From JABMQB01 sp963666575 (lineage in GTDB: Bacteria; Bacteroidota; Bacteroidia; Bacteroidales; Prolixibacteraceae), in assembly GCA_963666575.2 (NCBI GenBank), contig CAXXYG010000018.1:365561-429560 (forward strand): a stretch of 64,000 nt of DNA, given 5' to 3'. The first letter of the stretch is position 1; every line of letters starts with the position of its first letter. The notes below the pieces were generated by a model. It did not search any database, was not told the DNA's origin, and saw only the letters and a program-made list of their open reading frames with translations. The translations under genes and the position numbers were made by a program. This document shows positions 1 to 8,783 of this stretch, one piece after another.

Positions 1-1
1 A

Positions 2-568
2 AATGCCAAACTGGTAGCCCCTTTTACAGGAATTACCGAAGGTATTACCCAAAAACCATTTGAAAAAACCAACACGGCCGAACCTTTTTGTACACTCATA
101 AATAATGAGTGGTTTTACATCCGTTTTCCACTATTAGAAACAGAGATAGGGCAGGTAAAAACCGGGCAGGAAGTTTTAATCCTTCCTGTATCAGAATTAA
201 CAACTTCAATTGGAAACATCAGTGAAATTAATCCGCGAATTGAAAAAAACGGGCTTGCCTGGTTAAAAGCCAAAGTCAAAAACCCGGGTGGTTACCTCGA
301 AGGAATGAATGTAAAAGTTCACATTAACAAAACCATAAAAGGGCAATTGGTAGTGCCAAAACAAGCTGTAGTATTACGCCAAAACCGCGAGGTGCTTTTC
401 CGTTTTACTGAAGGAACTGCCTATTGGACGTATATTAACATCCTCGATGAAAATGAAAGTTCCTATTCGGTAGAAGCTGCCGAAGGAGCCACTTTAAACG
501 CAGGCGACACGGTAATTATCAGCAACAACTTAAATTTGGCGCACGAGTCGGCTGTGGAGGTTCAGTAG
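2..568 (+). CDS. RND efflux periplasmic adaptor (HlyD family), 3' part
   Basis: The reading frame is open from base 2, so the start lies outside the window; 188 residues are visible. The sequence opens with the lipoyl-half motif KLVAPFTGI followed by a beta-barrel region and the VVPKQAVV segment typical of membrane-fusion proteins of tripartite RND pumps. Such proteins sit in the periplasm, anchored to the inner membrane, and join an RND permease to a TolC-like channel. A propeller gene follows after 50 bases. No permease follows directly; the nearest RND permeases begin at 8784 on the same strand, so the usual adaptor-permease order appears to be interrupted. Family assignment is firm, substrate unknown. 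Confidence 0.85.
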   Translation, partial: NAKLVAPFTGITEGITQKPFEKTNTAEPFCTLINNEWFYIRFPLLETEIGQVKTGQEVLILPVSELTTSIGNISEINPRIEKNGLAWLKAKVKNPGGYLEGMNVKVHINKTIKGQLVVPKQAVVLRQNREVLFRFTEGTAYWTYINILDENESSYSVEAAEGATLNAGDTVIISNNLNLAHESAVEVQ

Positions 569-618
569 TAATATTTGGAAACCCAAAATAAATTGCCCGA
601 ACAACAAAAAACTAGACT

Positions 619-1782
619 ATGAAAAAGTTTTTCCTTTTTTGTTCCACAATAATAATAGTTACAAATTTAATTTCATTACAATCATTTTGCCAGCCTAAGT
701 ACCTGATAAATCTTGCCGAAAACCTAACAAATAAAGGTCAAATAAACCTTAGCACAATAGCTGAATCGATTGAATATATTCCTCTTGAAACTTATCCTGA
801 TTGTATTCTTGATCAGGATTATACCATTAAACTTACCGACGAATATATTTTTGTTGATGATTTTAAAAATATATACCGTTTTACAAGGAATGGAAAATTC
901 TTAAATAAAATAGGAAAACAAGGTAAAGGACCCGGAGAATATGTCAGATTAGTAGGTTTCGAAATTGATGATTCTAAAAAAGAAGTATTTTTGTTGGACC
1001 TTATCGAACATAAAGTTTTGGTTTATAACTACGATGGAGCCTATTTAAGGAAATTAAAATTTCAGTTCTCAGGGTTATTTATGTCTTCCATAAATGGGAA
1101 ATACCTCATCCATAACAACATGTTTTACAACCATTTTACTGAGAACAAACCCACCTATGATTTAGAAGTAGTAGACTTTGATGGGAAAAAAATCCATCAA
1201 TTTGAATCAACTTTAGACCGTAGTAAAAAGTACGGATTAACTTTAATTTTCCCTCATTTTTACAACTTTAATAAACAAACCTACCTTAAATTCCCATTAA
1301 ACGATACCCTGTTTTGTTTTCCAATACCATGGGAAAAAAATGCCTATGCTGTTTTGAATAGCGTAAAATATAAAAGGGATGAAAAACATGCCGATTTCAG
1401 GGATGGAGAATTCCTTGAAGATAATAGCTCAATTGTGGTCACAGCAGTCGAAGAATCTGAGCATTATATGTTTATCTCATATACAAAAAAGGATGTGTAC
1501 CGTTTGGTTTTTGATAAAAACTCAAAAAAAAGCCTGAATGTTTTTACAGGATTATCAAATTTAATAGAAACCAAAAAAGAAGCAAACTATACCAAAGGCC
1601 TAGTAAATGACATTGACGGAGGTTTCCCGTTTTGGCCACAAAAAATACAAGATTCCATTATGATCGATTTCCGGTATGCCTATGAATTTAAATACCTTAA
1701 TGATAATTGGTTTCGCAAGAGCAACATTTCAGATAGAGAGCAAATGAAAAAGCTCAAAGAAATAGCAGGAACAATCAATTAA
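619..1782 (+). CDS. 6-bladed beta-propeller protein, C-terminus cut by an in-frame stop
   Basis: The 387-residue product starts with a signal peptide (MKKFFLFCSTIIIVTNLI, cleavage near SFC-Q). It carries the family marks ESIEYIPLETYP (about residues 49-60) and GKQGKGPGEYVRL, found in Bacteroidota 6-bladed beta-propeller proteins of the BF3886/DUF4934 kind; these are exported proteins of unknown function. The gene at 5871 is a close paralogue. The frame stops with TAA at 1780-1782, but the same frame continues to 1824 as MDNPVIILAKLKE, which matches the paralogue's C-terminus GDNPVVIIGELKE. The TAA therefore looks like a nonsense change or base error that removes about 14 residues. The protein may still fold, since only the last strand is lost. 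Confidence 0.8.
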   Translation: MKKFFLFCSTIIIVTNLISLQSFCQPKYLINLAENLTNKGQINLSTIAESIEYIPLETYPDCILDQDYTIKLTDEYIFVDDFKNIYRFTRNGKFLNKIGKQGKGPGEYVRLVGFEIDDSKKEVFLLDLIEHKVLVYNYDGAYLRKLKFQFSGLFMSSINGKYLIHNNMFYNHFTENKPTYDLEVVDFDGKKIHQFESTLDRSKKYGLTLIFPHFYNFNKQTYLKFPLNDTLFCFPIPWEKNAYAVLNSVKYKRDEKHADFRDGEFLEDNSSIVVTAVEESEHYMFISYTKKDVYRLVFDKNSKKSLNVFTGLSNLIETKKEANYTKGLVNDIDGGFPFWPQKIQDSIMIDFRYAYEFKYLNDNWFRKSNISDREQMKKLKEIAGTIN

Positions 1783-1824
1783 ATGGATAATCCTGTAATT
1801 ATACTAGCAAAACTAAAAGAATAA

Positions 1825-2260
1825 AAAATTATATATTCACTAACAATCAAAATAAAACCCTAAAAAGTCTTATTTTACAAAACAATTAGCTGTCAACCAC
1901 ATACCAAAAAACACATCGATTTCAGCCACTTTTACTTTATTATTTTTTTTGAAAAACCGTCCTAATACAGCATAAATTGTATGTTAAATATTAAAATAGT
2001 CAACTATTTGGATAATTATGGGTTTATTTGACCTTATGTAAGAAACATAATATTACTTATCAAATTTCATAAAACAACAATAAATGAGCATCTACTATCA
2101 ATTCTATTTAAAATAATGCTTTAAAACCACAAATCGTAAACAAAGCACAAACTACTGCTTTCAATTCTTCACTTTAACTTAACAAACAGATTCATTTTAT
2201 TGGGGCCTTTCATCATTAGATTTGCCTCAATTTTTTTCTGATTTTTAGTAAACAAAATAT
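1825..2260. other. AT-rich intergenic region before oadG
   Basis: This 436-base gap has no convincing open frame on either strand. It is strongly AT-rich. The only signal I can support is a possible promoter for the oad genes near its right end. No hairpin with a T tract was found after the propeller gene. Confidence 0.5.
2195..2224 (+). promoter_or_regulatory. Possible Bacteroidota-type promoter for oadGAB
   Basis: TAGATTTG at 2217-2224 matches the Bacteroidota -7 consensus TAnnTTTG. A TTTT at 2195-2198 sits 18 bases upstream where TTTG is expected. Transcription would begin near 2231, giving a leader of about 30 bases before the oadG ATG. The -33 element is only a three-of-four match, so this is tentative. 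Confidence 0.4.
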
Positions 2261-2521
2261 ATGGGACAATCAATAAACGAAGCGGTGAAACTTATGTTAA
2301 CCGGCATGAGTACGGTTTTTTTGATTTTAGTAATCGTTGTAATTCTGGGAAATTTAATCATCCTGCTTACTAACAAATTTTCAGTTAAAATAGTTTCTCA
2401 ACCAGAACAAAAAAACGACAAACAAACAATTGATCCACAAAAACTGGCCGTAATCATTTCGGCAGTTGAAACGGTAACAGGAGGCAAAGGACAAGTGACT
2501 TCAATACAGAAGTCGGAATAA
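2261..2521 (+). CDS. oadG: OadG-family subunit (oxaloacetate decarboxylase gamma chain)
   Basis: This is an 86-residue protein with one membrane helix at about residues 15-37 after a short amphipathic start (MGQSINEAVKLMLTGMSTVF), the layout of OadG/MmdD proteins. OadG holds the soluble carboxyltransferase subunit against the membrane subunit in sodium-pumping biotin decarboxylases. The GMSTVFLIL stretch is typical of the family. It lies 22 bases before the carboxyltransferase/biotin subunit and two genes before the beta subunit, and this context makes the assignment secure despite low complexity. The C-terminal cytosolic tail is short. Confidence 0.85.
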   Translation: MGQSINEAVKLMLTGMSTVFLILVIVVILGNLIILLTNKFSVKIVSQPEQKNDKQTIDPQKLAVIISAVETVTGGKGQVTSIQKSE

Positions 2522-2543
2522 TAAATACCTAATATAAAAACCA

Positions 2544-4433
2544 ATGAATAGAGAGATAAAATTTAGTTTGCTTTACAGGGATATGTGGCAGTCATCGGGA
2601 AAATACGTTCCCAAAGTTAGTCAGTTGGAGAAAGTAGCTCCAGCCATCATCGACATGGGTTGTTTTGCCCGAGTTGAAACCAATGGTGGCGGTTTTGAAC
2701 AAATCAATTTACTTTTTGGCGAAAACCCCAACGTTGCTAACCGCCGCTGGACACAACCATTTAACGATGCCGGTATTCAAACACACATGTTGGAGCGTGC
2801 ATTAAACGCCATCCGAATGAGCCCTGTACCAGCCGATGTACGGAAACTGATGTTTAAAGTAAAAAAACTACAGGGAACCGATATTGCACGTTCGTTTTGT
2901 GGTTTAAATGACCCACGTAACCTCGAAAACTCCATCAAATTTGCCAAAGAAGGTGGAATGATTGCACAGGCAGCTCTTAGCCTTACAGTTTCGAAAGTAC
3001 ACACGGTTGAATATTACACCAACCTTGCCAACACCCTCATTAAGATGGGTGCCGACGAAATTTGTGTTAAAGACATGGCAGGAATTGGCCGCCCGGCATT
3101 TATTGGTAAAATCATTAAAAATATCAAAACGGAACACCCCAACATTCCTGTTCAGTATCACGGACATTCAGGACCCGGTTTTTCAATGGCCAGCATTTTA
3201 GAGGCTGCCCGTGCAGGTGTTGATTATGTGGATGTTGCCATGGAACCACTTTCGTGGGGAACCGGCCACGCCGATGTACTGGCAGTGCAGGGAATGTTAA
3301 AGGACGCCGGTTTTAAAGTGCCCGAAATTAACATGAAAGCCTACATGGAAGTCAGGAAATTAACACAAAGTTTTATGGACGATTTCCTGGGATTATATAT
3401 CAATCCAAAAAACAGGCACATGAATTCTCTGTTAATTGGTTCAGGATTACCTGGTGGAATGATGGGCAGTTTAATGTCGGACCTCGAAGACAACCTGGCT
3501 GGCCTCAACAAATGGCTCATAAAACGCAACAAACCTGAATTAACACAGGATGATTTATTGATCAAATTATTTGAAGAAGTAGAATACATTTGGCCTATTT
3601 TAGGTTACCCTCCATTGGTAACACCATTCAGCCAATATGTTAAAAATTTGGCATTGATGAATGTGCTTCAAATGATTAAAGGCAAAGAACGCTGGAGTAT
3701 GGTGGCTGACAATATATGGGACATGATTTCAGGAAAAACGGGCCAAGTACCCGGAAAACTGGGCGATGAAATTGTTCAATTGGCTAAAGAAAAAGGCAAA
3801 GAATTTTATACAGGTATCCCTCAGGATTTGTACCCCGATAATCTGGATCTTTTCCGGAAAGAGATGAAAGAAAACAACTGGGATTTTGGGCAGGACGACG
3901 AAGAGCTGCTGGAATTAGCCATGCACCCTGAACAATACCGGGCTTACAAATCGGGCAAAGCAAAAGCCGATTTTGAAGCCGACCTGGCTCAAAAACGGGC
4001 TCCTAAAAAGGTTGTTTCAGAAGAAAAACCAGCTACTAAAAATTGTGAACCTAAAAAAATGTTCATCGATATAAACGGTGAAACGTTTGCTGTTGGTATT
4101 TCATACGACGATATCAAAACCGGCGGAGCCAATGGTTCAAACGGAAATGGAAACGGGAATGGTTCTTCACAAAAACAAACCGAAGCTCCAACCAACGGTA
4201 AAACTCAGGATATTCTTGCTCCTTTGGAAGGGAAATTTATGTTGACCAAAGATACTTCTGAAAAAGGGTTAAAACCAGGCGATTTGGTTAAAGAAGGTGA
4301 TTTGATTTGTTACATCGAATCGATGAAAACCTACAATGCTATTGTTGCCGATAAATCAGGAAAAGTGGTGGAAATTGCCCTCAACAACGGCGATTCGGTA
4401 GATGAAGATGATGTATTGGTAAAACTGGTTTAA
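2544..4433 (+). CDS. oadA: Biotin-dependent carboxyltransferase with biotin carrier domain (OadA-like)
   Basis: A 629-residue protein with an N-terminal carboxyltransferase TIM barrel (about 1-300), the conserved carboxylase domain (about 300-470), a flexible Gly/Asn-rich linker (about 530-550) and a C-terminal biotinyl domain. The metal site is suggested by RD near residue 13 and the HGHSG motif (compare HxH in OadA and pyruvate carboxylase). The biotin lysine is Lys595 in ESMKT, where most carriers have AMKM. It lies in an oadG-oadA-oadB operon, so the expected job is decarboxylation coupled to sodium export. The substrate could be oxaloacetate, methylmalonyl-CoA or another acid. The YRDMWQSSGKY start region differs from typical OadA (LRDAHQS), so the substrate is open. 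Confidence 0.85.
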   Translation: MNREIKFSLLYRDMWQSSGKYVPKVSQLEKVAPAIIDMGCFARVETNGGGFEQINLLFGENPNVANRRWTQPFNDAGIQTHMLERALNAIRMSPVPADVRKLMFKVKKLQGTDIARSFCGLNDPRNLENSIKFAKEGGMIAQAALSLTVSKVHTVEYYTNLANTLIKMGADEICVKDMAGIGRPAFIGKIIKNIKTEHPNIPVQYHGHSGPGFSMASILEAARAGVDYVDVAMEPLSWGTGHADVLAVQGMLKDAGFKVPEINMKAYMEVRKLTQSFMDDFLGLYINPKNRHMNSLLIGSGLPGGMMGSLMSDLEDNLAGLNKWLIKRNKPELTQDDLLIKLFEEVEYIWPILGYPPLVTPFSQYVKNLALMNVLQMIKGKERWSMVADNIWDMISGKTGQVPGKLGDEIVQLAKEKGKEFYTGIPQDLYPDNLDLFRKEMKENNWDFGQDDEELLELAMHPEQYRAYKSGKAKADFEADLAQKRAPKKVVSEEKPATKNCEPKKMFIDINGETFAVGISYDDIKTGGANGSNGNGNGNGSSQKQTEAPTNGKTQDILAPLEGKFMLTKDTSEKGLKPGDLVKEGDLICYIESMKTYNAIVADKSGKVVEIALNNGDSVDEDDVLVKLV

Positions 4434-4442
4434 AACGTATCT

Positions 4443-5648
4443 ATGGACATATTATCAGAACTGTTTAACATGACAGCGTTGGGTGACATAACTTACCAAA
4501 CGCTGATCATGTGGGTGATCTCATTTGTATTGCTTTATCTGGGCATCAAAAAAGGGTACGAGCCATTATTGCTTGTTCCCATCGCTTTTGGTGTATTACT
4601 CGCCAATTTCCCCGGAGCCGGCATGGGTATTGTAGCTCCCGAAAAAATCCAACTCGATGGCGATAGGTATATGAATCTATTTGAAATAGCCCACGAATTT
4701 GGCATCATGAATTACCTCTATTATTCATTAATAAAAACCGGTTTGCTTCCTCCAATCATTTTTATGGGCGTTGGTGCATTAACCGATTTTGGCCCCATGT
4801 TACGGAATTTAAAACTGGCCATGTTTGGAGCCGCAGCACAAATTGGTATTTTCTCCATTTTATTAGTGGCAATTTGGTTTGGATTTACTCCTCAGGAAGC
4901 GGCTTCGCTGGGAATTATTGGTGGCGCCGATGGCCCAACAGCCATTTACACCACCATAAAACTGGCGCCCCACTTATTGGGGCCAATTGCCATCGCAGCT
5001 TATTCGTACATGGCACTGGTACCGATCATTGTCCCCTTGGTTTCAAAATTATTGATTTCTGAAAAAGAATTTAAAATCAATATGAAGGAAATGGAGAAAA
5101 AATTTCCGGCAAAACGGGAAATCAAAAACATAAAAACAGCTAAAATTATTTTCCCAATAGCATTGGGGTCGGTGGTTGCCATTCTGGTGCCTTCATCGGT
5201 GCCTCTGCTGGGCATGTTGCTATTTGGTAACCTGATTAAAGAAATTGGCTCATCAACCAAACGATTGGCGGATACGGCTCAGGGACCCATTATGAACACC
5301 GCCACCATCTTCCTTGGATTAACGGTTGGAGCTACCATGACATCGGAAGTATTCCTATCGTCGAAAACAATTGGAATTATTGTGGGTGGATTTATTGCTT
5401 TTGCTATTTCTATTGCGGGTGGAATTGTAGCAGTAAAAATTTATAACCTGTTTAGTAAAAAGAAAATTAATCCGCTTATTGGTGCAACAGGGCTGAGCGC
5501 TGTACCAATGGCGTCGCGTGTAGCCAACGAATTGGCTTTAAAGTACGACCCTAAAAACCACATACTGCAATATTGTATGGCAAGTAACATCTCGGGTGTT
5601 GTTGGTTCGGCAGTGGCGGCAGGGGTGCTTATTTCGTTCCTGTCTTAA
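4443..5648 (+). CDS. oadB: Sodium-translocating decarboxylase beta subunit
   Basis: The 401-residue, multi-helix membrane protein carries the family hallmark GIIGGADGPTAIY at residues 157-169. The Asp at 163 corresponds, by my reading, to the conserved sodium-binding Asp of OadB. The beta subunit decarboxylates carboxybiotin in the membrane and exports sodium. A second conserved region, ASNISGVVGSAVAAG, lies at the C-terminus as in other beta subunits. It starts nine bases after the oadA stop and is followed by a strong intrinsic terminator, so oadGAB forms one transcription unit. Length is near the family norm. Confidence 0.93.
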   Translation: MDILSELFNMTALGDITYQTLIMWVISFVLLYLGIKKGYEPLLLVPIAFGVLLANFPGAGMGIVAPEKIQLDGDRYMNLFEIAHEFGIMNYLYYSLIKTGLLPPIIFMGVGALTDFGPMLRNLKLAMFGAAAQIGIFSILLVAIWFGFTPQEAASLGIIGGADGPTAIYTTIKLAPHLLGPIAIAAYSYMALVPIIVPLVSKLLISEKEFKINMKEMEKKFPAKREIKNIKTAKIIFPIALGSVVAILVPSSVPLLGMLLFGNLIKEIGSSTKRLADTAQGPIMNTATIFLGLTVGATMTSEVFLSSKTIGIIVGGFIAFAISIAGGIVAVKIYNLFSKKKINPLIGATGLSAVPMASRVANELALKYDPKNHILQYCMASNISGVVGSAVAAGVLISFLS

Positions 5649-5683
5649 GCAGAAAAACACCAAAATTAATATATTCGTACTTA

Positions 5684-5719
5684 AGCATTGTAGCATTCTG
5701 GGGCTGCAATGCTTTTTTT
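5684..5719 (+). terminator. Intrinsic terminator after oadB
   Basis: An 11-base stem (AGCATTGTAGC at 5684-5694, GCTGCAATGCT at 5703-5713, one G-T pair) with an 8-base loop is followed by seven T. It lies 36 bases after the oadB stop. Confidence 0.85.
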
Positions 5720-5731
5720 GTTTTTAGAACT

Positions 5732-5764
5732 AGTCACCCGCTCACTTTGAGTGAGCGGGCGACT
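5732..5764. repeat. GC-rich perfect palindrome downstream of the oad terminator
   Basis: CCCGCTCACT (5737-5746) and AGTGAGCGGG (5750-5759) are perfect inverted repeats around TTG, flanked by a further AGTC/GACT pair. There is no T tract on either side, so it is not a plain terminator. It could be a protein-binding site, a REP-like element or an RNA stabiliser. Confidence 0.6.
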
Positions 5765-5870
5765 AAAATTTACATAGAATCTTGATTTTCAAATTCCAAT
5801 ACTTTATCTTACATAAGATTTTTATAATTAGCTCAATTGTTAAATGTTCAACCAAATAAACATTTATCTT

Positions 5871-7049
5871 ATGAAACCAATTTTCCTTTTTATAATTCTA
5901 CTTTCTATTTTTAATATTTCGGTTTTTAGCCAAACCCCCGAACGAATTACAATTGGGCAAAACATCACTAAAATAGAGCAGAAAAACATAAGCCTTTTTG
6001 TAAAAAACATTCAATACATCCCACTTGAAACAACTCCTGAGTGCCTGCTAGATCAGGATATTTCACAAATTGAATTGTTTAACAACGAACTGTTTGTAAG
6101 CGACTACAAATACATTTTCCGATTTGATAAAAATGGAAAATTCATAAAAAAAATTGGCGTCATGGGCCAAGGCCCCGGCGAATATACTCAGGGATTCCAA
6201 AATTTTATCATCGATAACAAAAACAATCACCTGATTATATTCGATATGATATCGCAACGGATGATCACCTATGATTTTAATGGCCAATTTGTTTATGAAA
6301 AAAAAACTGACTTTTTGCCCGGCCGATTTGACTGGATTAACGACAACCATTTTGCTACATATAACATGGGATTTACCTATGAAAAAACACCGTGGTCCGA
6401 TTTTTATGTTATAGACAGAGAAGCCAACACCATTCATAAAAACAAATTCAAAAAAGAAGCTGATAAAAAATACGGGCTGACTGTATTCCCTCCTGTTTTT
6501 TACCACTTTCAGGGAAAACTCCGGTACAAAAATCCACATGAAAATATAATTTATGAGATAACAGAAAACGGTAAAACAAAACCAATTTATTACCTCGATT
6601 TTGGTGTATATGAAAGTAAAAATGAGGTGGATGAATTTGAAATAAGAGGTAAAAAAGGGAATTTATCAATACGGGCAAATCCCAAAAGTTATGAGAAAAT
6701 TGGAATTACTGAAATGAGCGAGTCGGCTGAATTTTTGTTTATAAATTTTGCCCATAAAAATGAAAAACAGTTTGGTGTTTATGACAAAGTAGCCAAAACA
6801 TTTTATACTGTTTACGATTCAAAAAATAAACTATATGGATTTACCGATGACATTTTAGAAGGCATTCCCGTATATCCCAAATTGGTTATTTACAACAACA
6901 ATCTGTATAGTTATTTTGATGCGTATTACCTCATCGTTAAACTAAAAGGAAAAACAAAAAATCCTGATTTACAAAAAATTATCAATTCTCTAGATATCGG
7001 TGATAATCCGGTTGTAATTATTGGAGAATTAAAAGAAGCAATTGATTAA
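5871..7049 (+). CDS. 6-bladed beta-propeller protein
   Basis: I use the ATG at 5871 rather than 5844 because it gives a clean signal peptide (MKPIFLFIILLSIFNISVFS, cleavage before Q). The mature part has IQYIPLETTPECLLDQD and GVMGQGPGEYTQ, the marks of the propeller family also seen at 619 and 15089. The protein (392 residues) is predicted to be exported; the function of the family is unknown. It is the closest paralogue in the window of the gene at 619. A TolB-like lipoprotein gene follows after 55 bases and a thioredoxin-like lipoprotein gene after that, which suggests a small exported module. Confidence 0.82.
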   Translation: MKPIFLFIILLSIFNISVFSQTPERITIGQNITKIEQKNISLFVKNIQYIPLETTPECLLDQDISQIELFNNELFVSDYKYIFRFDKNGKFIKKIGVMGQGPGEYTQGFQNFIIDNKNNHLIIFDMISQRMITYDFNGQFVYEKKTDFLPGRFDWINDNHFATYNMGFTYEKTPWSDFYVIDREANTIHKNKFKKEADKKYGLTVFPPVFYHFQGKLRYKNPHENIIYEITENGKTKPIYYLDFGVYESKNEVDEFEIRGKKGNLSIRANPKSYEKIGITEMSESAEFLFINFAHKNEKQFGVYDKVAKTFYTVYDSKNKLYGFTDDILEGIPVYPKLVIYNNNLYSYFDAYYLIVKLKGKTKNPDLQKIINSLDIGDNPVVIIGELKEAID

Positions 7050-7104
7050 TATTTTTCTTTTTTTTGATTAAGCGCAAAGTACATCACCTTTTAAAACACT
7101 AAAT

Positions 7105-8163
7105 ATGAACAAATTAATATTACTTCTAAATATTATTGGTTTATTCCTAATTTTAAATTCGTGTAAAAAAACCTCCACAAATGTTTTAGACTTTAACCAG
7201 GAAACCTTTGTATCAGCAAATAAATTAACAATAGAAGGTTTACAATTAATGGATCCAATTCAATTACTGATAAAAGATTCAATTCTAATAATTCTTGAAA
7301 ATTCAAGTGAAAACTTAATTAAGATAATTGACCTTAAAAGATTAACTATAATTAATCAATTCGGAAAAATTGGAGGAGGCCCGGAAGAGTATGGATCAAT
7401 TGGAAATGCATGGTTTGATGTAAATGATTCAAATACACTTGAAGTCCTGGATGTACAAAAACAAAAAATTTATATTTATAACCTAAACGATATAATTAAT
7501 AATTCATTTTCTCCTATTAAAACAATTCTTATCAATAAAGGAACTAATAAAAGAATTATTTTTTTAGATATGATAAAAACTTCAAAAAGTTATTTAGGCA
7601 CTGGTATTTTTGATGAAGGAAAATTTTCAATTTTGAACCATAATGGGCAATTTGAAGAATCCTTTCAGAATTATAAAAATATTGATGATTTTAACTTAAA
7701 TAATTATAATCTTGGAACAATTTATCAAGGAAGACTTACTCATAATAGTAAACTCAGGAAATTTGCTTTTGCAGTAAGTGCAGCTCCTCAATTGGAGTTA
7801 TATAAGTATGACCAAAATACAATTACAAGTGTAAAAATAATAAATCACAAGGAACCCCTGATTCAAAAAAATGGCCATATAGTTGCATTAAAAGCAAATA
7901 ATCCATTCGCCTTTATTGATATTACTTCTGATAATAAAAATATATATGTTAGTTATTCGGGGAAAACTTTTCTGGAAGACGATGTAAAAGCCGATTGGTG
8001 CAATCATTTGCTTATATATGATTGGAATGGAAATCCAGAAATTCAAATTGATTTGGATTGTAACATTAAAAATATCTGTTGTGACACTATTTGGAATAAA
8101 GTACTCTGTATCAGCTATAATCCTTTTCCTCAATTAGTCTCAATTGAAATTCCTGAATTCTAA
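7105..8163 (+). CDS. TolB-like propeller lipoprotein
   Basis: A 352-residue protein with a lipoprotein signal (LFLILNSC, lipid-modified Cys at residue 20). The blade motif INQFGKIGGGPEEYG matches the gene at 16360 (SFGKIGGGPGEF) and marks the Bacteroidota TolB-like 6-bladed propeller family. The C-terminal WNGNPEIQIDLD is also shared with 16360 (WNGNPIHKYKLD). The base composition is more AT-rich than the RND genes downstream. The function is unknown; it is likely a surface or periplasmic lipoprotein. It sits between a propeller gene and a thioredoxin-like gene in the same direction. Confidence 0.78.
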   Translation: MNKLILLLNIIGLFLILNSCKKTSTNVLDFNQETFVSANKLTIEGLQLMDPIQLLIKDSILIILENSSENLIKIIDLKRLTIINQFGKIGGGPEEYGSIGNAWFDVNDSNTLEVLDVQKQKIYIYNLNDIINNSFSPIKTILINKGTNKRIIFLDMIKTSKSYLGTGIFDEGKFSILNHNGQFEESFQNYKNIDDFNLNNYNLGTIYQGRLTHNSKLRKFAFAVSAAPQLELYKYDQNTITSVKIINHKEPLIQKNGHIVALKANNPFAFIDITSDNKNIYVSYSGKTFLEDDVKADWCNHLLIYDWNGNPEIQIDLDCNIKNICCDTIWNKVLCISYNPFPQLVSIEIPEF

Positions 8164-8236
8164 AACCACTGAATATTCGACTTTTATTAATAAGACTTAG
8201 AACAGAAAAATCTGTATCAGATTAATTAGTAATTTA

Positions 8237-8728
8237 ATGAAAAATAAATTAATTATTATCATATTATTATTCACTTCTTGCCAAAATATTCAATACAGAT
8301 TAATATTCTTTAAATGGCATAATAAAAAAATAATCATCCCAAATGACTTTAATAATAATATTTTTAATTCAATCGATTCGTTAACCAGTATTAATTATCG
8401 TTTAATTAACATAATAGATGGAAGTTGCTCCTTTTGTGTTGGGGAATTAAAATCTTGGGAGAATATTGCGAATGAGCTGCCTGCACATATTAAGGTTATC
8501 ATTGTAATACATTCTGCAAATTACTATTATTTAGATGATTATTTAAATAATATTCCGATGCTGTTTTATATTGACGATGAGAACTTTTTTTTAACGAAAA
8601 ACAAATTGCCAGAGAATATTTTTTTCCATACGCTACTTATTAATAATGAAAATAAAGTAAAACTAATTGGAAATCCAATTAAGTCTAAAGAAATAAAGGA
8701 ATTATTATTTGAGATCGCACAACAATAA
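8237..8728 (+). CDS. Thioredoxin-like lipoprotein with CSFC motif
   Basis: The 163-residue product has a short lipoprotein signal (LLFTSC) and, after about 60 residues, the motif GSCSFCVGELKSW. This CxxC in a thioredoxin-like setting (predicted strand, CxxC, helix) resembles small Bacteroidota thioredoxin-like proteins found beside propeller genes. It would act in the periplasm or at the outer membrane, perhaps in thiol exchange, but no activity can be claimed. The DNA is very AT-rich compared with the RND gene 56 bases downstream, which hints at a different history. Confidence 0.6.
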   Translation: MKNKLIIIILLFTSCQNIQYRLIFFKWHNKKIIIPNDFNNNIFNSIDSLTSINYRLINIIDGSCSFCVGELKSWENIANELPAHIKVIIVIHSANYYYLDDYLNNIPMLFYIDDENFFLTKNKLPENIFFHTLLINNENKVKLIGNPIKSKEIKELLFEIAQQ

Positions 8729-8783
8729 ATGTAAATAGAGGCACATTTTTTGTTAAATTAGTCCAAAGCCAAAACTAAACTAC

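Noticed and set aside
6063..6539. 158-codon frame on the minus strand inside a propeller gene
   Set aside because: It lies wholly within the well-supported propeller gene at 5871-7049 in the opposite direction, and its product has no recognisable motif.
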